Origin: Massilia sp. UMI-21
GTDB taxonomy: Bacteria > Pseudomonadota > Gammaproteobacteria > Burkholderiales > Burkholderiaceae_D
Reading direction: 5' to 3'
Assembly: GCA_015277795.1 (NCBI GenBank)
Contig: CP063848.1
Location: 1,178,001 to 1,242,000, forward strand
Length of the DNA: 64,000 nt
Each line of letters begins with the position of its first letter. The first letter of the stretch is position 1. Positions 1-10,905 of this stretch are shown here, one piece after another. Made by a program: the position numbers and the translations under genes. The notes below the pieces were generated by a model. That model searched no databases and had not been told where the DNA came from. It saw only the letters and a list, made by a program, of their open reading frames with translations.

Positions 1-232
1 GCGGCGCTACCAGCAGCATGGTGCACAGTCGGCCCAGCGCGGGCGAGCGCTTGATGCGGTGGCCGGCCATGGCGATGAAGAAGAAGCTCGATGCCGCCGC
101 CAGCAGCGCCACCAGCAGGAAGGCGGCGTGCGGAAGGTCGGGGAAGGCGCTTCCGTTCGGGAACAGCACGGCCGGCGGCGCCACCAGCACCAGTACCCCG
201 GCGAGCAGGCAGGCAAGACGCAAGAAGATCAT
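1..232 (-). CDS. Membrane protein of unknown family, N-terminal part
   Basis: Only the first 77 codons are inside the window; the gene runs off the left edge. The ATG at 230-232 follows a good ribosome site (GAGGAAA, about 241-247). The visible protein is very hydrophobic: one segment at about residues 2-24, a second at about 36-56, a short basic loop (HRIKR) and the start of a third. This looks like a small multi-pass inner-membrane protein. I do not recognise the family. A terminator lies upstream at 327-351, so it is probably transcribed separately from the DUF2147 gene. Confidence 0.6.
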   Translation of the reverse strand, partial: MIFLRLACLLAGVLVLVAPPAVLFPNGSAFPDLPHAAFLLVALLAAASSFFFIAMAGHRIKRSPALGRLCTMLLVAP

Positions 233-326
233 CTGGTATTTCCTCGTATTGAAGTCGGGTATGACCCAGCAATACGAGAAGTTACCAAAAATACAATTTC
301 AATGACGCACGGCTGGCGCCGGCGAT

Positions 327-351
327 AAAAAAAGCGGCCCGTAGGCCGCTT
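327..351 (-). terminator. Intrinsic terminator after the DUF2147 gene
   Basis: An 8-bp perfect stem (332-339 with 344-351) closes a CGTA loop. On the minus strand it is followed by a run of seven T (327-333). It lies just past the stop codon of the DUF2147 gene. Confidence 0.85.
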
Positions 352-358
352 GTGACGC

Positions 359-808
359 TTACTGTTCGCGGACCCAGGTCTGCGAACGGCCGAACATCGG
401 TGCGCCGATGTAGCCGCGCACTTCCAGCTTGCTGCCGTTGTCCTTCAGGGTGGCCTTGCTCCGGTAGGTCTTGCCCTTGGCCGGATCGAGGATCTCGCCG
501 CCGGTGTATTCGTTGCCGTCTTTCTTGAGACCCCACAGGATGGTCATGCCGATGATCGGCTGGTCCTTGCGCGCGCCGTCGCAGGCGGTGCACTTCGGGT
601 TCTGGTCCTGGTCGGCCGGACGGAACAGCTTCTCGACCTTGCCGCTGAGGGTGCCGTTTTCCTCGGTGATGCGCACCAGCGACTTCGGTTTCCCGGTTTC
701 GTCGTCGATCGTTTTCCACATGCCTGCCGGGGAAGCGCTTTGCGCCCACGCCGCCGCCGGCATCGCGAACATCATGGCAATCAGGCCAGCCTTCATCAGT
801 TGTCGCAT
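359..808 (-). CDS. DUF2147 family secreted protein
   Basis: A 149-residue protein with a clear Sec signal peptide (residues 1-23, cleavage after AWA). It is followed by the DUF2147 pattern: an early 'G-W-K-T-I-D-D' stretch, a lysine/valine-rich strand region, a 'CTACDG' segment and a 'GMTILWGL' core, ending in 'GRSQTWVR'. The family is a small lipocalin-like beta domain of unknown function, exported to the periplasm. The ATG at 806-808 has GGAGA about 8 bases upstream. It is a single gene with its own terminator. Family assignment is from recognised motifs; no function is claimed. Confidence 0.85.
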   Translation of the reverse strand: MRQLMKAGLIAMMFAMPAAAWAQSASPAGMWKTIDDETGKPKSLVRITEENGTLSGKVEKLFRPADQDQNPKCTACDGARKDQPIIGMTILWGLKKDGNEYTGGEILDPAKGKTYRSKATLKDNGSKLEVRGYIGAPMFGRSQTWVREQ

Positions 809-927
809 CTTGGGGTCTCCAGAATCGTTATTGGTAGCGCAGAGTGTAGCAAACCCTCAAGGCCAAGTGGATGGCGGAATCAGAGGATTCATTCCAATCG
901 CCACAGTCGGCGCAATGCATGCATATA

Positions 928-956
928 TTGACAACATTGCGGCATTTTGGTGATAT
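928..956 (+). promoter_or_regulatory. Sigma-70-like promoter of the frameshifted metalloprotease gene
   Basis: A perfect TTGACA (928-933), a 17-base spacer and TGATAT (951-956) lie in an AT-rich patch about 55 bases before the GTG start at 1012. Spacing is ideal and the orientation is right. The -10 is imperfect. Confidence 0.5.
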
Positions 957-1011
957 GCCGGTCGGGTCGACGTCGATACGATCCCGCATTCTTGATAGAG
1001 GACCCGCATAC

Positions 1012-1976
1012 GTGAAGCGCTTTACCTGTCTCCCCCTCGTCCTTCTCGGCACGTTGCTATCGGCCGGCGCCGGCGCCGCGGCCGCCGACCTGCCCGCGCC
1101 GGCCGCCGCCATGAAGGTGCATGACCTGGCCAGCGGCTTCACGGCCGTGTTCGACCGCAACGCCGGCAAGCCGGACCAGGAATTCATCCAGGACTTCAAG
1201 GCCAGCGTCGCGTCGCGCCTGCCGGGCTTCTATGGCGCCGGGCGTTTAACGGCCAGCGCAGCGCGGCCCAGCGCGACGTAGACCTGGCCAGGGCCCGGGC
1301 CGAGTTCCCGGCGATGCGCGACGCCTATGTGCAGAAGGTCGCCCGCTTCACCCGGGAACTGCCGGGACACATCGCCAGCTTCCGCGCCGCCTTCCCCGAC
1401 TATCCGGCCAAGACCGACGTCTGGTTCCTGCACTCGCTCGGCGAGATGGACGGCGGCACCCGGACCTTCGACGACCGCACCCACTTCATCTTCGGCGCCG
1501 ACGTGATGGTCAAGGTCCACGGCCAGGGCGATGAAGCGGCCTTCTTCCACCATGAACTGTTCCACGACTATCACGACACCGGCTGCAAGAGCGAGCCGGT
1601 GTGGGTGTCGCTGTGGGGCGAAGGGCTGGCCACCTATGTGTCGAAGCAGCTGAACCCGACCGCGAACAATGCCGAACTGCTGCTCGACTTCCCACCCAAC
1701 CTGGTCGCGGATACCCGCAAGGAGCTCAAGCGCGCCCTGGACGACGTCCATGCGAAGCTGGACAGCGAAGACCGCAGCGATTACGCCGGCCTGTTCTTCG
1801 GCCGCGATGGCGGCGCGGGCGGCCTGCCGGCACGGCGCGGCTACTACCTGGGCTACCTGGTGGCCGAAGAGATCGGGAAGGACCTGAGCATCCAGCAGAT
1901 GGCAAAACTCGATTGCGGTGCGGCGCGCACCGCGGTGACGGCGGCGCTGGAGCGCCTGCGCAGCGCGCAGCGATAA
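1012..1976 (+). pseudogene. Secreted HExxH metalloprotease-like gene, frameshifted
   Basis: Two overlapping frames together encode one protein. The first (GTG at 1012) gives a signal peptide ending in AGAGAAAA and about 75 residues, reaching 'GFYGAG' before running into a stop at 1281. The second frame takes over near 1236-1245 ('AFNGQRSAAQRDVDL') and continues to the TAA at 1974-1976. The downstream part carries HHELFH (1548-1565), an HExxH zinc motif, and 'GEGLATY' about 20 residues later, a gluzincin-style third-ligand region. One base lost, or two gained, around 1236-1245 explains the break. It may be a real mutation or a sequence error. The exact peptidase family was not identified. Confidence 0.7.
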
Positions 1977-1980
1977 AAAA

Positions 1981-2001
1981 ACGCGGCCGAAGCCGCGTTT
2001 T
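1981..2001. terminator. Bidirectional terminator between the metalloprotease gene and valS
   Basis: A 7-bp stem (1981-1987 with 1992-1998) with a CGAA loop is followed by TTTT on the plus strand. An A-run at 1975-1981 gives a T-run for minus-strand transcripts. It sits between convergent stop codons. Confidence 0.85.
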
Positions 2002-2019
2002 CCTGTGCAGCGGGACTGA

Positions 2020-4830
2020 TTACGCCGCCGGCAGCTTGGCCAGCTGTTCCTGCATCTTGGCCAGGGTCGCAGAGAAGTTCGCCACGCGTTCCTTCTCCTG
2101 CTCCACCACGGCGGCCGGGGCGCGCGCAACGAAACTCTCGTTGGACAGCTTGGCGCCGGCCTTGGCGATCTCGCCCTGCAGGCGCGCGATCTCTTTCGAC
2201 AGGCGCTCGCGCTCGGCGGCGACGTCGATCTCGACCTTCAGCATCAGCTTGGTGGTGCCGACGATCGACACGGCGGCCGGCGACTCCGGCAGCGCCTCGA
2301 CGATCTGCACTTCCTGCAGCTTGCCCAGCGACTGGATGTAGGGAGCGAACAGCGCCATGCGGGCGCGGTCCTGCTCGTTGCCCGGCTCGACGATCAGCGG
2401 CACGCGCACCGACGGCGACAGCGACATCTCGCCGCGCAGGTTGCGGGTGGCGTCGATCAGGCTCTTCAACTGCTCCATCCAGGCTTCCGCTTCTTCGCTC
2501 ACGCAGGAGGTGTCGGCCAGCGGATACGGCTGGACCATGATCGAATCGCGGTTCTCTCCGGCGCCCTTGCCGGCCAGCGGCGCGATCGCCTGCCACAGGG
2601 CTTCGGTCACGAACGGAATGATCGGGTGCGCCAGGCGCAGCACCACCTCGAGCACGCGCAGCAGGGTGTGGCGGGTGGCGCGCTGCTGCGCTTCGCTACC
2701 CTGCTGCACCGAGACCTTGGCCAGTTCCAGGTACCAGTCGCAGTATTCGTACCAGACGAAGTTGTAGATGCTGCTGGCGATGTTGTCGAAGCGGTAGTCG
2801 GCGAAGCCCTTGGCGATGTCGAGCTCGACGCGGTTGAGCAGCGAGACGATCCAGCGATCCGCCTGCGACAGGTCGCCCGGCTCCGGCTGTCCGCAGTCCT
2901 TGCCTTCGGTGTTCATCATCACGAAGCGGGTGGCGTTCCACAGCTTGTTGCAGAAGTTGCGGTAGCCCTCGCAGCGGCCGAGGTCGAAGTTGATGTTGCG
3001 GCCCAGCGAGGCGTAGCTGGCCATGGTGAAGCGCACGGCGTCGGTGCCGAAGGCCGGGATCCCTTCCGGGAACTCCTTGCGGGTGGCCTTGCCGATCTTC
3101 TCCGCGGCGCGCGGATCCATCAGGCCGGTGGTGCGCTTGGCCACCAGCGACTCGACGTCGATGCCGTCGATCAGGTCGATCGGGTCGAGCGTGTTGCCCT
3201 TCGACTTGGACATCTTCTGGCCTTGGCTGTCGCGCACCAGGCCGTGCACGTACACGGTCTCGAACGGCACCTTGCCGGTGAAGTGGGTCGTCATCATCAC
3301 CATCCGGGCAACCCAGAAGAAGATGATGTCGAAGCCGGTGACCAGCACCGAGGACGGCAGGAAGTGCTTCATGTCCGGGGTCTGTTCCGGCCAGCCCATG
3401 GTCGAGAAGGGCACCAGGGCCGACGAGAACCAGGTGTCGAGCACGTCGTCGTCGCGGCGCAATGTGCCGGTGATGCCGCTAGCCGCCGCCTTGGCCTGCG
3501 CTTCTTCTTCGTCGCGGGCGACCACGATCTCGCCGTTCTCGCCATACCAGGCCGGAATGCGGTGGCCCCACCACAGCTGGCGCGAGATGCACCAGTCCTG
3601 GATGTTGCCCAGCCACTGGTTGTAGGTGGTGCTCCAGTTCTCCGGAACGAACTTGATTTCGCCGCTGGCGACCTTTTCCAGCGCCACTTCCGTGATCGAC
3701 TTGCCCGGGTTGAAGGTCCCTTCCGGCGCAGGTTTACTCATGGCGACGAACCACTGGTCGGTCAGCATCGGCTCGATGACCACGCCGGTACGGTCGCCGC
3801 GCGGCACCATCAGCTTGTGCGGCTTGACCTGGGCTAGGAGGCCTTGCGCTTCCAGGTCGGCGACGATCTGCTTGCGCGCGGCGAAGCGGTCCAGGCCCTG
3901 GTACTGGGCCGGGCCGTTCTCGTTGATCTTCGCGTCCAGGGTGAAGATGTTGATCGGCGCCAGGCCGGCGCGCTGGCCGACCGCGTAGTCGTTGAAGTCG
4001 TGGGCCGGGGTGATCTTCACGCAGCCGGTGCCGAACTCCTTGTCGACGTAGCTGTCGGCGATCACCGGGATCTGGCGGCCGGTCAGGGGCAGGCTCAGGA
4101 ACTTGCCGTGCAGGTGGGCATAGCGCTCATCAAGCGGGTCCACCGCCACGGCGACGTCGCCCAGCATGGTTTCCGGGCGGGTGGTGGCCACGGTCAGGTG
4201 GCCCGAGCCGTCGGCCAGGGGATACTGGATGTACCACATCGAGCCGTCTTCTTCCTGCGAGTCGACTTCCAGGTCCGAGACCGCGGTGCCCAGCACCGGG
4301 TCCCAGTTGACCAGGCGCTTGCCGCGGTAGATCAGGCCCTGTTCGAACAGGCGCACGAACACTTCGGTCACGGTCTTCGAGCGCGGCTCGTCCATCGTGA
4401 AGTACTCGCGCTTCCAGTCGGGCGAGGTGCCCATGCGGCGCATCTGGCCGGTGATGGTGTTGCCCGACTTTTCCTTCCACTCCCAGACCTTCTCGACGAA
4501 GGCTTCGCGCCCCAGGTCGTGGCGCGAGATCTTCTGGGCGTCGAGCTGGCGCTCCACCACGATCTGGGTGGCGATGCCGGCGTGGTCGGTGCCCGGGATC
4601 CAGGCGGTGTTATAGCCGCGCATGCGGTAATAGCGGGTCAGGCCATCCATGATGGTCTGGTTGAAGGCATGGCCCATGTGCAGGGTGCCGGTGACGTTCG
4701 GCGGTGGCAGCTGGATGCTGAACGACGGCTTGCCGTCTTCCATGGTGGCGGTGAAGTAACCGCGCTGTTCCCACTCGGTGCGCCAGTATTGTTCAATGTC
4801 TGCGGGCTCGAAAGACTTGGCAAGTTCCAT
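2020..4830 (-). CDS. valS: Valine--tRNA ligase
   Basis: Charges tRNA-Val with valine in the cytoplasm. The 936-residue product has the usual length. The class I signature is at residues 51-54 (HMGH, after PPPNVTGTL). An editing (CP1) domain follows, then KMSKS near residue 540 and an anticodon-binding domain. The C-terminal coiled-coil arm that clamps the tRNA covers roughly the last 70 residues. The frame stays open 43 codons further upstream, but MELAKSF at 4830 is the natural start: the extra residues would overlap the thiC promoter and look non-coding. No Shine-Dalgarno sequence is obvious. It is divergent from thiC with a shared promoter region of about 100 bases. Confidence 0.98.
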   Translation of the reverse strand: MELAKSFEPADIEQYWRTEWEQRGYFTATMEDGKPSFSIQLPPPNVTGTLHMGHAFNQTIMDGLTRYYRMRGYNTAWIPGTDHAGIATQIVVERQLDAQKISRHDLGREAFVEKVWEWKEKSGNTITGQMRRMGTSPDWKREYFTMDEPRSKTVTEVFVRLFEQGLIYRGKRLVNWDPVLGTAVSDLEVDSQEEDGSMWYIQYPLADGSGHLTVATTRPETMLGDVAVAVDPLDERYAHLHGKFLSLPLTGRQIPVIADSYVDKEFGTGCVKITPAHDFNDYAVGQRAGLAPINIFTLDAKINENGPAQYQGLDRFAARKQIVADLEAQGLLAQVKPHKLMVPRGDRTGVVIEPMLTDQWFVAMSKPAPEGTFNPGKSITEVALEKVASGEIKFVPENWSTTYNQWLGNIQDWCISRQLWWGHRIPAWYGENGEIVVARDEEEAQAKAAASGITGTLRRDDDVLDTWFSSALVPFSTMGWPEQTPDMKHFLPSSVLVTGFDIIFFWVARMVMMTTHFTGKVPFETVYVHGLVRDSQGQKMSKSKGNTLDPIDLIDGIDVESLVAKRTTGLMDPRAAEKIGKATRKEFPEGIPAFGTDAVRFTMASYASLGRNINFDLGRCEGYRNFCNKLWNATRFVMMNTEGKDCGQPEPGDLSQADRWIVSLLNRVELDIAKGFADYRFDNIASSIYNFVWYEYCDWYLELAKVSVQQGSEAQQRATRHTLLRVLEVVLRLAHPIIPFVTEALWQAIAPLAGKGAGENRDSIMVQPYPLADTSCVSEEAEAWMEQLKSLIDATRNLRGEMSLSPSVRVPLIVEPGNEQDRARMALFAPYIQSLGKLQEVQIVEALPESPAAVSIVGTTKLMLKVEIDVAAERERLSKEIARLQGEIAKAGAKLSNESFVARAPAAVVEQEKERVANFSATLAKMQEQLAKLPAA

Positions 4831-4864
4831 GGTGTGGTCAACTAAAAATTGTGCGAAAAGAACC

Positions 4865-4870
4865 ATTATA
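4865..4870 (-). promoter_or_regulatory. Putative -10 element of valS
   Basis: A perfect minus-strand TATAAT lies 35 bases before the valS ATG, predicting a leader of roughly 28 bases. No good -35 is seen at 17-base spacing. It lies back to back with the thiC -10. Confidence 0.45.
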
Positions 4871-4883
4871 GTGTAGATGCCGC

Positions 4884-4889
4884 TATAAT
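4884..4889 (+). promoter_or_regulatory. Putative -10 element of the thi operon
   Basis: A plus-strand TATAAT lies about 40 bases before the TPP riboswitch, in the right place to start the thiC leader. The -35 is not clear. It sits 14 bases from the valS -10, so the two promoters must share or overlap their upstream parts. Confidence 0.5.
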
Positions 4890-4928
4890 TCGGCCCGCTG
4901 CGTCCCGGAAATCCGGACGCGGCGCACG

Positions 4929-7033
<2,105 letters not shown>

Positions 7034-7034
<1 letters not shown>

Positions 7035-7237
7035 TGCTTGAACTCGAACTGAACGGCGCCCCGTACCGCGTGCCCATCGGGCACTCGCTGCAAGACCTGG
7101 CCGGCCAGCTCGGCGTGGCAGGGCAGGCGGTGGCGGTCGCGGTCAACCGCGAAGTGGTGCCGCGCAGCCAGTGGCCGCAGCGGCGGTTGCAGGCCCGGGA
7201 CAAGGTGGACATCGTGCGCGCCATCGGCGGCGGCTAA
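7034..7237 (+). CDS. thiS: Thiamine biosynthesis sulfur carrier ThiS
   Basis: A 67-residue ubiquitin-fold protein that carries sulfur as a C-terminal thiocarboxylate for thiazole synthesis. It ends in Gly-Gly-Gly; the terminal GG needed for adenylation is present. The ATG at 7034 overlaps the thiC stop (TGATG), with GGGAGG just upstream. A GTG three bases earlier is also possible. The overlap implies translational coupling with thiC. The activating enzyme (ThiF-type) is not in this operon. Confidence 0.95.
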
Positions 7238-7247
7238 GGAGATAACA

Positions 7248-8054
7248 ATGAACGCAATGATCGAACAAGACTGCCTCACCATCGCCGGCCGCCAGTATGC
7301 CTCGCGCCTGCTGGTCGGCAGCGGCAAGTACCGCGACCTGGCGCAGACGCGCGCGGCGACGCTGGCCGCGGGCGCCGAGATCGTCACGGTGGCGATCCGC
7401 CGGGTGAACATCGGCCAGGACCCGAACGCACCGAGCCTGCTCGACGTGCTCGCGCCGGATGAATTCACCATCCTGCCGAACACGGCCGGCTGCTACACGG
7501 CCAGGGATGCGATCTATACGCTGCAGATGGCGCGCGAACTGCTGGGCGGGCGCAAGCTCGTCAAGCTGGAAGTGCTGGGCGACGAGAACACCCTGTTCCC
7601 GCAGATGCCGGAGACGCTCAAGGCCGCCGAGGTCCTGGTGCGCGACGGCTTCGACGTGATGGTCTACTGCAGCGACGATCCGGTGCAGGCGCGCATACTG
7701 CAGGAAATCGGCTGCGTCGCCGTGATGCCGCTGGCCTCGCTGATCGGTTCGGGCATGGGCATCCTCAATCCGTGGAACCTGGGCCTCATCGTCGAGCAGG
7801 CGCGCGTGCCGGTGCTGGTCGACGCCGGCGTCGGCACGGCCTCGGACGCGGCGATCGCGATGGAGCTCGGCTGCGACGGCGTGCTGATGAACACGGCGAT
7901 TGCCGCGGCGCGCGACCCGGTGCGGATGGCGCGCGCCATGCGCCATGCCGTCATCGCCGGGCGCGAGGCGCACCTGGCCGGACGCATGCCGAAGCGCTTT
8001 GCCGCCTCGCCCTCGTCACCGGTCGAGGGCCGGGCGACGGCGGCCGGCGCCTGA
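7248..8054 (+). CDS. thiG: Thiazole synthase ThiG
   Basis: Forms the thiazole ring from deoxyxylulose phosphate, dehydroglycine and ThiS-thiocarboxylate. The 268-residue TIM-barrel protein has the expected Schiff-base lysine in VKLEVLGD (Lys106) and the phosphate-binding C-terminal region '[20 protein letters not shown]'. The start follows an AAGGAG site (7236-7241) ten bases after the thiS stop. Its stop overlaps the thiD start (TGATG at 8052-8056). The DXP substrate would come from dxs, also in this window at 37.3 kb. Confidence 0.97.
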   Translation: MNAMIEQDCLTIAGRQYASRLLVGSGKYRDLAQTRAATLAAGAEIVTVAIRRVNIGQDPNAPSLLDVLAPDEFTILPNTAGCYTARDAIYTLQMARELLGGRKLVKLEVLGDENTLFPQMPETLKAAEVLVRDGFDVMVYCSDDPVQARILQEIGCVAVMPLASLIGSGMGILNPWNLGLIVEQARVPVLVDAGVGTASDAAIAMELGCDGVLMNTAIAAARDPVRMARAMRHAVIAGREAHLAGRMPKRFAASPSSPVEGRATAAGA

Positions 8055-8797
8055 TGGTGCCGACCGTTCTGGTGTTCGCCGGACTCGATCCCGGCGGCGG
8101 GGCGGGACTGGCGGCGGACATCGCCGCCATCGGCGCGCTCGGCGGCCATGCGCTGCCGGTGGCGACGGCGCTGACCGTGCAGGACAACAACCGCGTGCAT
8201 GAAGTGCAACCGGTCGACGCCGGCCTGGTCCTGCGCCAGGCCGGCGCCCTGGTCGACACCTGCAGCATCGACGCGGTCAAGATCGGCATTCCCGGCAGCC
8301 GGGAAAACGCGGCCGCGATCGCCGGGCTGCTGCGTCGGCTACGCGCCGCCGATCCCGGCCTGCCGGTCGTGCTCGATCCGGTACTGGCGAGCGGGCACGG
8401 CGACACGCTGTGCAAGGACGACGCCATCGGCGCGCTGGCCGAACTGCTGCCGCTGGCCACCGTGCTGGTGCCGAACCTGCCGGAGGCGCAGGCGCTGGGC
8501 GCCGTGCCTTGCGAGCACGTCCTGGTGACCGGCGGCCACGGCGAGGGCAGCGTGATCGTCAACCGCTGGCTGCGCGACGGCATCGAGCAGCGCGCCTGGC
8601 GCCTGCCGCGGCTGCCGCACGGCTACCACGGCAGCGGCTGCACCCTGGCCGCCGCGATCGCGGCGCGCCTGGCGCTGGGCGAGGCCATCGCGCAGGCGCT
8701 CGACCTGGCGCAGGATTACTGCCACCAGACCCTGGCGCACGCCTTCTGGATCGCGCCGGGGCAGCGCATCCCGCGCCGCATCCTGCATACCCACTGA
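8054..8797 (+). CDS. thiD: Hydroxymethylpyrimidine/phosphomethylpyrimidine kinase ThiD
   Basis: Phosphorylates HMP and HMP-P to HMP-PP for coupling with the thiazole. This is a ribokinase-fold enzyme of 247 residues. The N-terminal AGLDPGGGAGLAADI pattern binds the pyrimidine. The C-terminal YHGSGCTLAAAIAA loop (Cys196) is the anion-hole and ATP site, and DPVLASGHGD in the middle matches the family. The ATG at 8054 overlaps the thiG stop, so thiG and thiD are probably translationally coupled. The frame is open further upstream, inside thiG, but nothing there fits a ThiD N-terminus. Confidence 0.95.
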   Translation: MVPTVLVFAGLDPGGGAGLAADIAAIGALGGHALPVATALTVQDNNRVHEVQPVDAGLVLRQAGALVDTCSIDAVKIGIPGSRENAAAIAGLLRRLRAADPGLPVVLDPVLASGHGDTLCKDDAIGALAELLPLATVLVPNLPEAQALGAVPCEHVLVTGGHGEGSVIVNRWLRDGIEQRAWRLPRLPHGYHGSGCTLAAAIAARLALGEAIAQALDLAQDYCHQTLAHAFWIAPGQRIPRRILHTH

Positions 8798-8809
8798 AAG
8801 GATTTCCCT

Positions 8810-9469
8810 TTGACTCCGAAAAAGCACTTCATGCGCGGCCTGTACCTGGTCACGCCGGACTGGGACGACACCGAGCGCCTGCTCGGCGTCACCGACATCG
8901 CCCTGAGCGCCGGCGCGTCGATGGTCCAGTATCGCCACAAGAGCGCCAGCCCGGCCTTGCGGGCAGAGCAGGCCGCGGCCTTGCTGGCGCTGTGCCGCAG
9001 CCACGGCCGCCCGCTCGTGATCAACGACCACATCGACCTGTGCCGCGACCTCGATGCCGACGGCGTCCACGTCGGCGGCACCGACCTTCCAGTGGCGCAG
9101 GCCAGGATGCTGCTCGGTCCGGACAAGATCGTCGGCGCCTCCTGCTACGGCGAACTGAAGCTGGCCGAAACCGCCCGGCAGGCCGGCGCCAGCTATGTCG
9201 CCTTCGGCGGCTTCTACCCTTCGCAGGTCAAGAAATACACGTTCGTGACGCCGCCGGAGCTGGTCGAGGTCTGGCGCGACCGCGTGCCCCTGCCGATGGT
9301 GGTCATCGGCGGCATGACGCCGGCCAATGCGGCGCCGCTGGTGGCGCGTGGCGCAGCGATGGTGGCGGCGATCACGAGCGTGTATGCCGCCGAGGACCCC
9401 GCCGCGGCCGTGCGCGCATTCTCCGCGCTGTTCCGGGCTGCCCCAACGGGAAAGGATCAGGTCCAGTAG
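8810..9469 (+). CDS. thiE: Thiamine-phosphate synthase ThiE
   Basis: Joins HMP-PP and thiazole phosphate to make thiamine phosphate. The 219-residue TIM barrel has QYRHK (pyrophosphate binding), the NDHIDLC strand, DGVHVGGTDL (VHLGQxD in most homologues) and the C-terminal GGMTPANAAPLVARGAA phosphate loop. I take TTG at 8810 as the start because GAAAGGA (8796-8802) is ideally spaced from it. The ATG at 8831 (MRGLYLV) is possible but has no ribosome site. It is the last gene of the thi operon. Its 3' end overlaps the convergent DUF2254 gene by 13 bases. Confidence 0.95.
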   Translation: MTPKKHFMRGLYLVTPDWDDTERLLGVTDIALSAGASMVQYRHKSASPALRAEQAAALLALCRSHGRPLVINDHIDLCRDLDADGVHVGGTDLPVAQARMLLGPDKIVGASCYGELKLAETARQAGASYVAFGGFYPSQVKKYTFVTPPELVEVWRDRVPLPMVVIGGMTPANAAPLVARGAAMVAAITSVYAAEDPAAAVRAFSALFRAAPTGKDQVQ

Positions 9470-10704
9470 TCGGCGTGCCGGCGCCGTAGTTGCTCGATGT
9501 CCAGCGGAAAATCGAGGACCCGTTCGGAGCGTGCCATGGCGAGGGCGGCGTGGTGCCGCGCGGCGCCGCCCATGTGGCCATCGTCGCAACGACCGAGCTC
9601 GCCCAGCACGCGCTGCAGGCGCATCGCCACCTCGACCAGGCCGGCGCCGTCGCGTGCAATCGCCGGGAAGGCATCCTCGAACATCTCGTCGATGGCGAGC
9701 ACGGGCACTTGGATCCGGTCGAATTCGGGCTCGGCCGGCTCAACGGGGCGCGCCCAGTCGACGAACAGGCGGTGCAGGGTGCTCAGGATCCCGATCGCCG
9801 TACCGGGGTCGTTGACGCCCGGCGACAAGGCGCGGCAAGCAATCTCGGACAGGACCACCAGGCCGAAACGCGGATCCTCGTCGAACTGGCGCGTGCGGCC
9901 GATAACGAACGCCTCGCGCAGGCGCGCCGCCTCGACCGGTCCACTGTCGATGTCGTCGGGCAGCACATAGCCGAGCGGGCGCGACGGAACGATCATGGAC
10001 CCGGGCAGCACGGCCAGGGTAATCCGCACCCCGCATTTCGCGGCCATGTGCTGCAGGGTCTTCATGTGGACGCGCTGCAGATAGCCGCTGCGCTCGCTGT
10101 GGAAGGCCAGGCCGCGGGGTGGTCCACTGGTGGCCAGGCCGCCCAGGTAAGGGTGCTGCTTGCGCCTGGCCAGCGCCGCGGCGCTGGCGTGCTCGACCTT
10201 TTCGATGACGGCGCCCAGCCGGCCGAGCCGGGCGATGCTGTCGACCCAGCGCACGAAGAACGCGATCACCACGACCAGGGTCGACAAGGTCAGGATGAAC
10301 AAGGTGAAGCGCCCGGCCTTGTCGAAATAATCGTTGGTCGTTGCGCTCAGCGCCACGATGGCGAAAATGAAGGCGCCGACGAAGATCGAGAGCGCGTTCT
10401 GGGACACGTCGTCCGCCACCACCAGCGGGAAGGCGCGCGCGGTCGCCGATTGCCCGGTCGAGGCATAGGCCGACACCATCGAGGCGACCGCGAAGGTGGC
10501 CACCCCCAGCATGCTGGCGGCAATGATCTTGAGCAGGTCGATGATCGAGCCCTGCGCAATTTCGGGCACCTTCCATTCGATGGTGACGGCGTCGGCCACG
10601 TGGGCCAGCATCACGCCGGCGATCGACAGGAGGCAGGCGAGCAGGGGCTTGACCCACAGGCGCTCGCGCAGGCGGTTCAACAGGAACTGAAGCTTTTCTA
10701 GCAT
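9457..10704 (-). CDS. DUF2254 family inner-membrane protein
   Basis: A 415-residue protein with four hydrophobic segments in the N-terminal third (about residues 16-36, 55-75, 100-120 and 130-150) and a long cytoplasmic C-terminal domain containing 'SPGVNDPGTA' and 'DDGHMGG'. This is the DUF2254 architecture, whose function is unknown. The frame is open far upstream, but only from MLEKLQFLLN does it look like protein; an in-frame ATG at 10734 would add ten residues. Neither start has a strong ribosome site. The gene is convergent with thiE and their 3' ends overlap. Confidence 0.85.
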   Translation of the reverse strand: MLEKLQFLLNRLRERLWVKPLLACLLSIAGVMLAHVADAVTIEWKVPEIAQGSIIDLLKIIAASMLGVATFAVASMVSAYASTGQSATARAFPLVVADDVSQNALSIFVGAFIFAIVALSATTNDYFDKAGRFTLFILTLSTLVVVIAFFVRWVDSIARLGRLGAVIEKVEHASAAALARRKQHPYLGGLATSGPPRGLAFHSERSGYLQRVHMKTLQHMAAKCGVRITLAVLPGSMIVPSRPLGYVLPDDIDSGPVEAARLREAFVIGRTRQFDEDPRFGLVVLSEIACRALSPGVNDPGTAIGILSTLHRLFVDWARPVEPAEPEFDRIQVPVLAIDEMFEDAFPAIARDGAGLVEVAMRLQRVLGELGRCDDGHMGGAARHHAALAMARSERVLDFPLDIEQLRRRHADYWT

Positions 10705-10905
10705 GGCGGCAATCAGGCTGGATGGAGGATACATGCATACGCGCTTGTCGCACGATGGAGCCCAGCCTAGGCGAATCCGCGGCGCCGGTCGGTTCGCTCG
10801 GGAACACAGCGTGGACAATCGGGCGGAAGATATGCATCGAATCGCCCCCCGGATGGATTGACCGCATGCCGCCGAGCATGCGATATTGCTTTTCTTGCCA
10901 TTATC

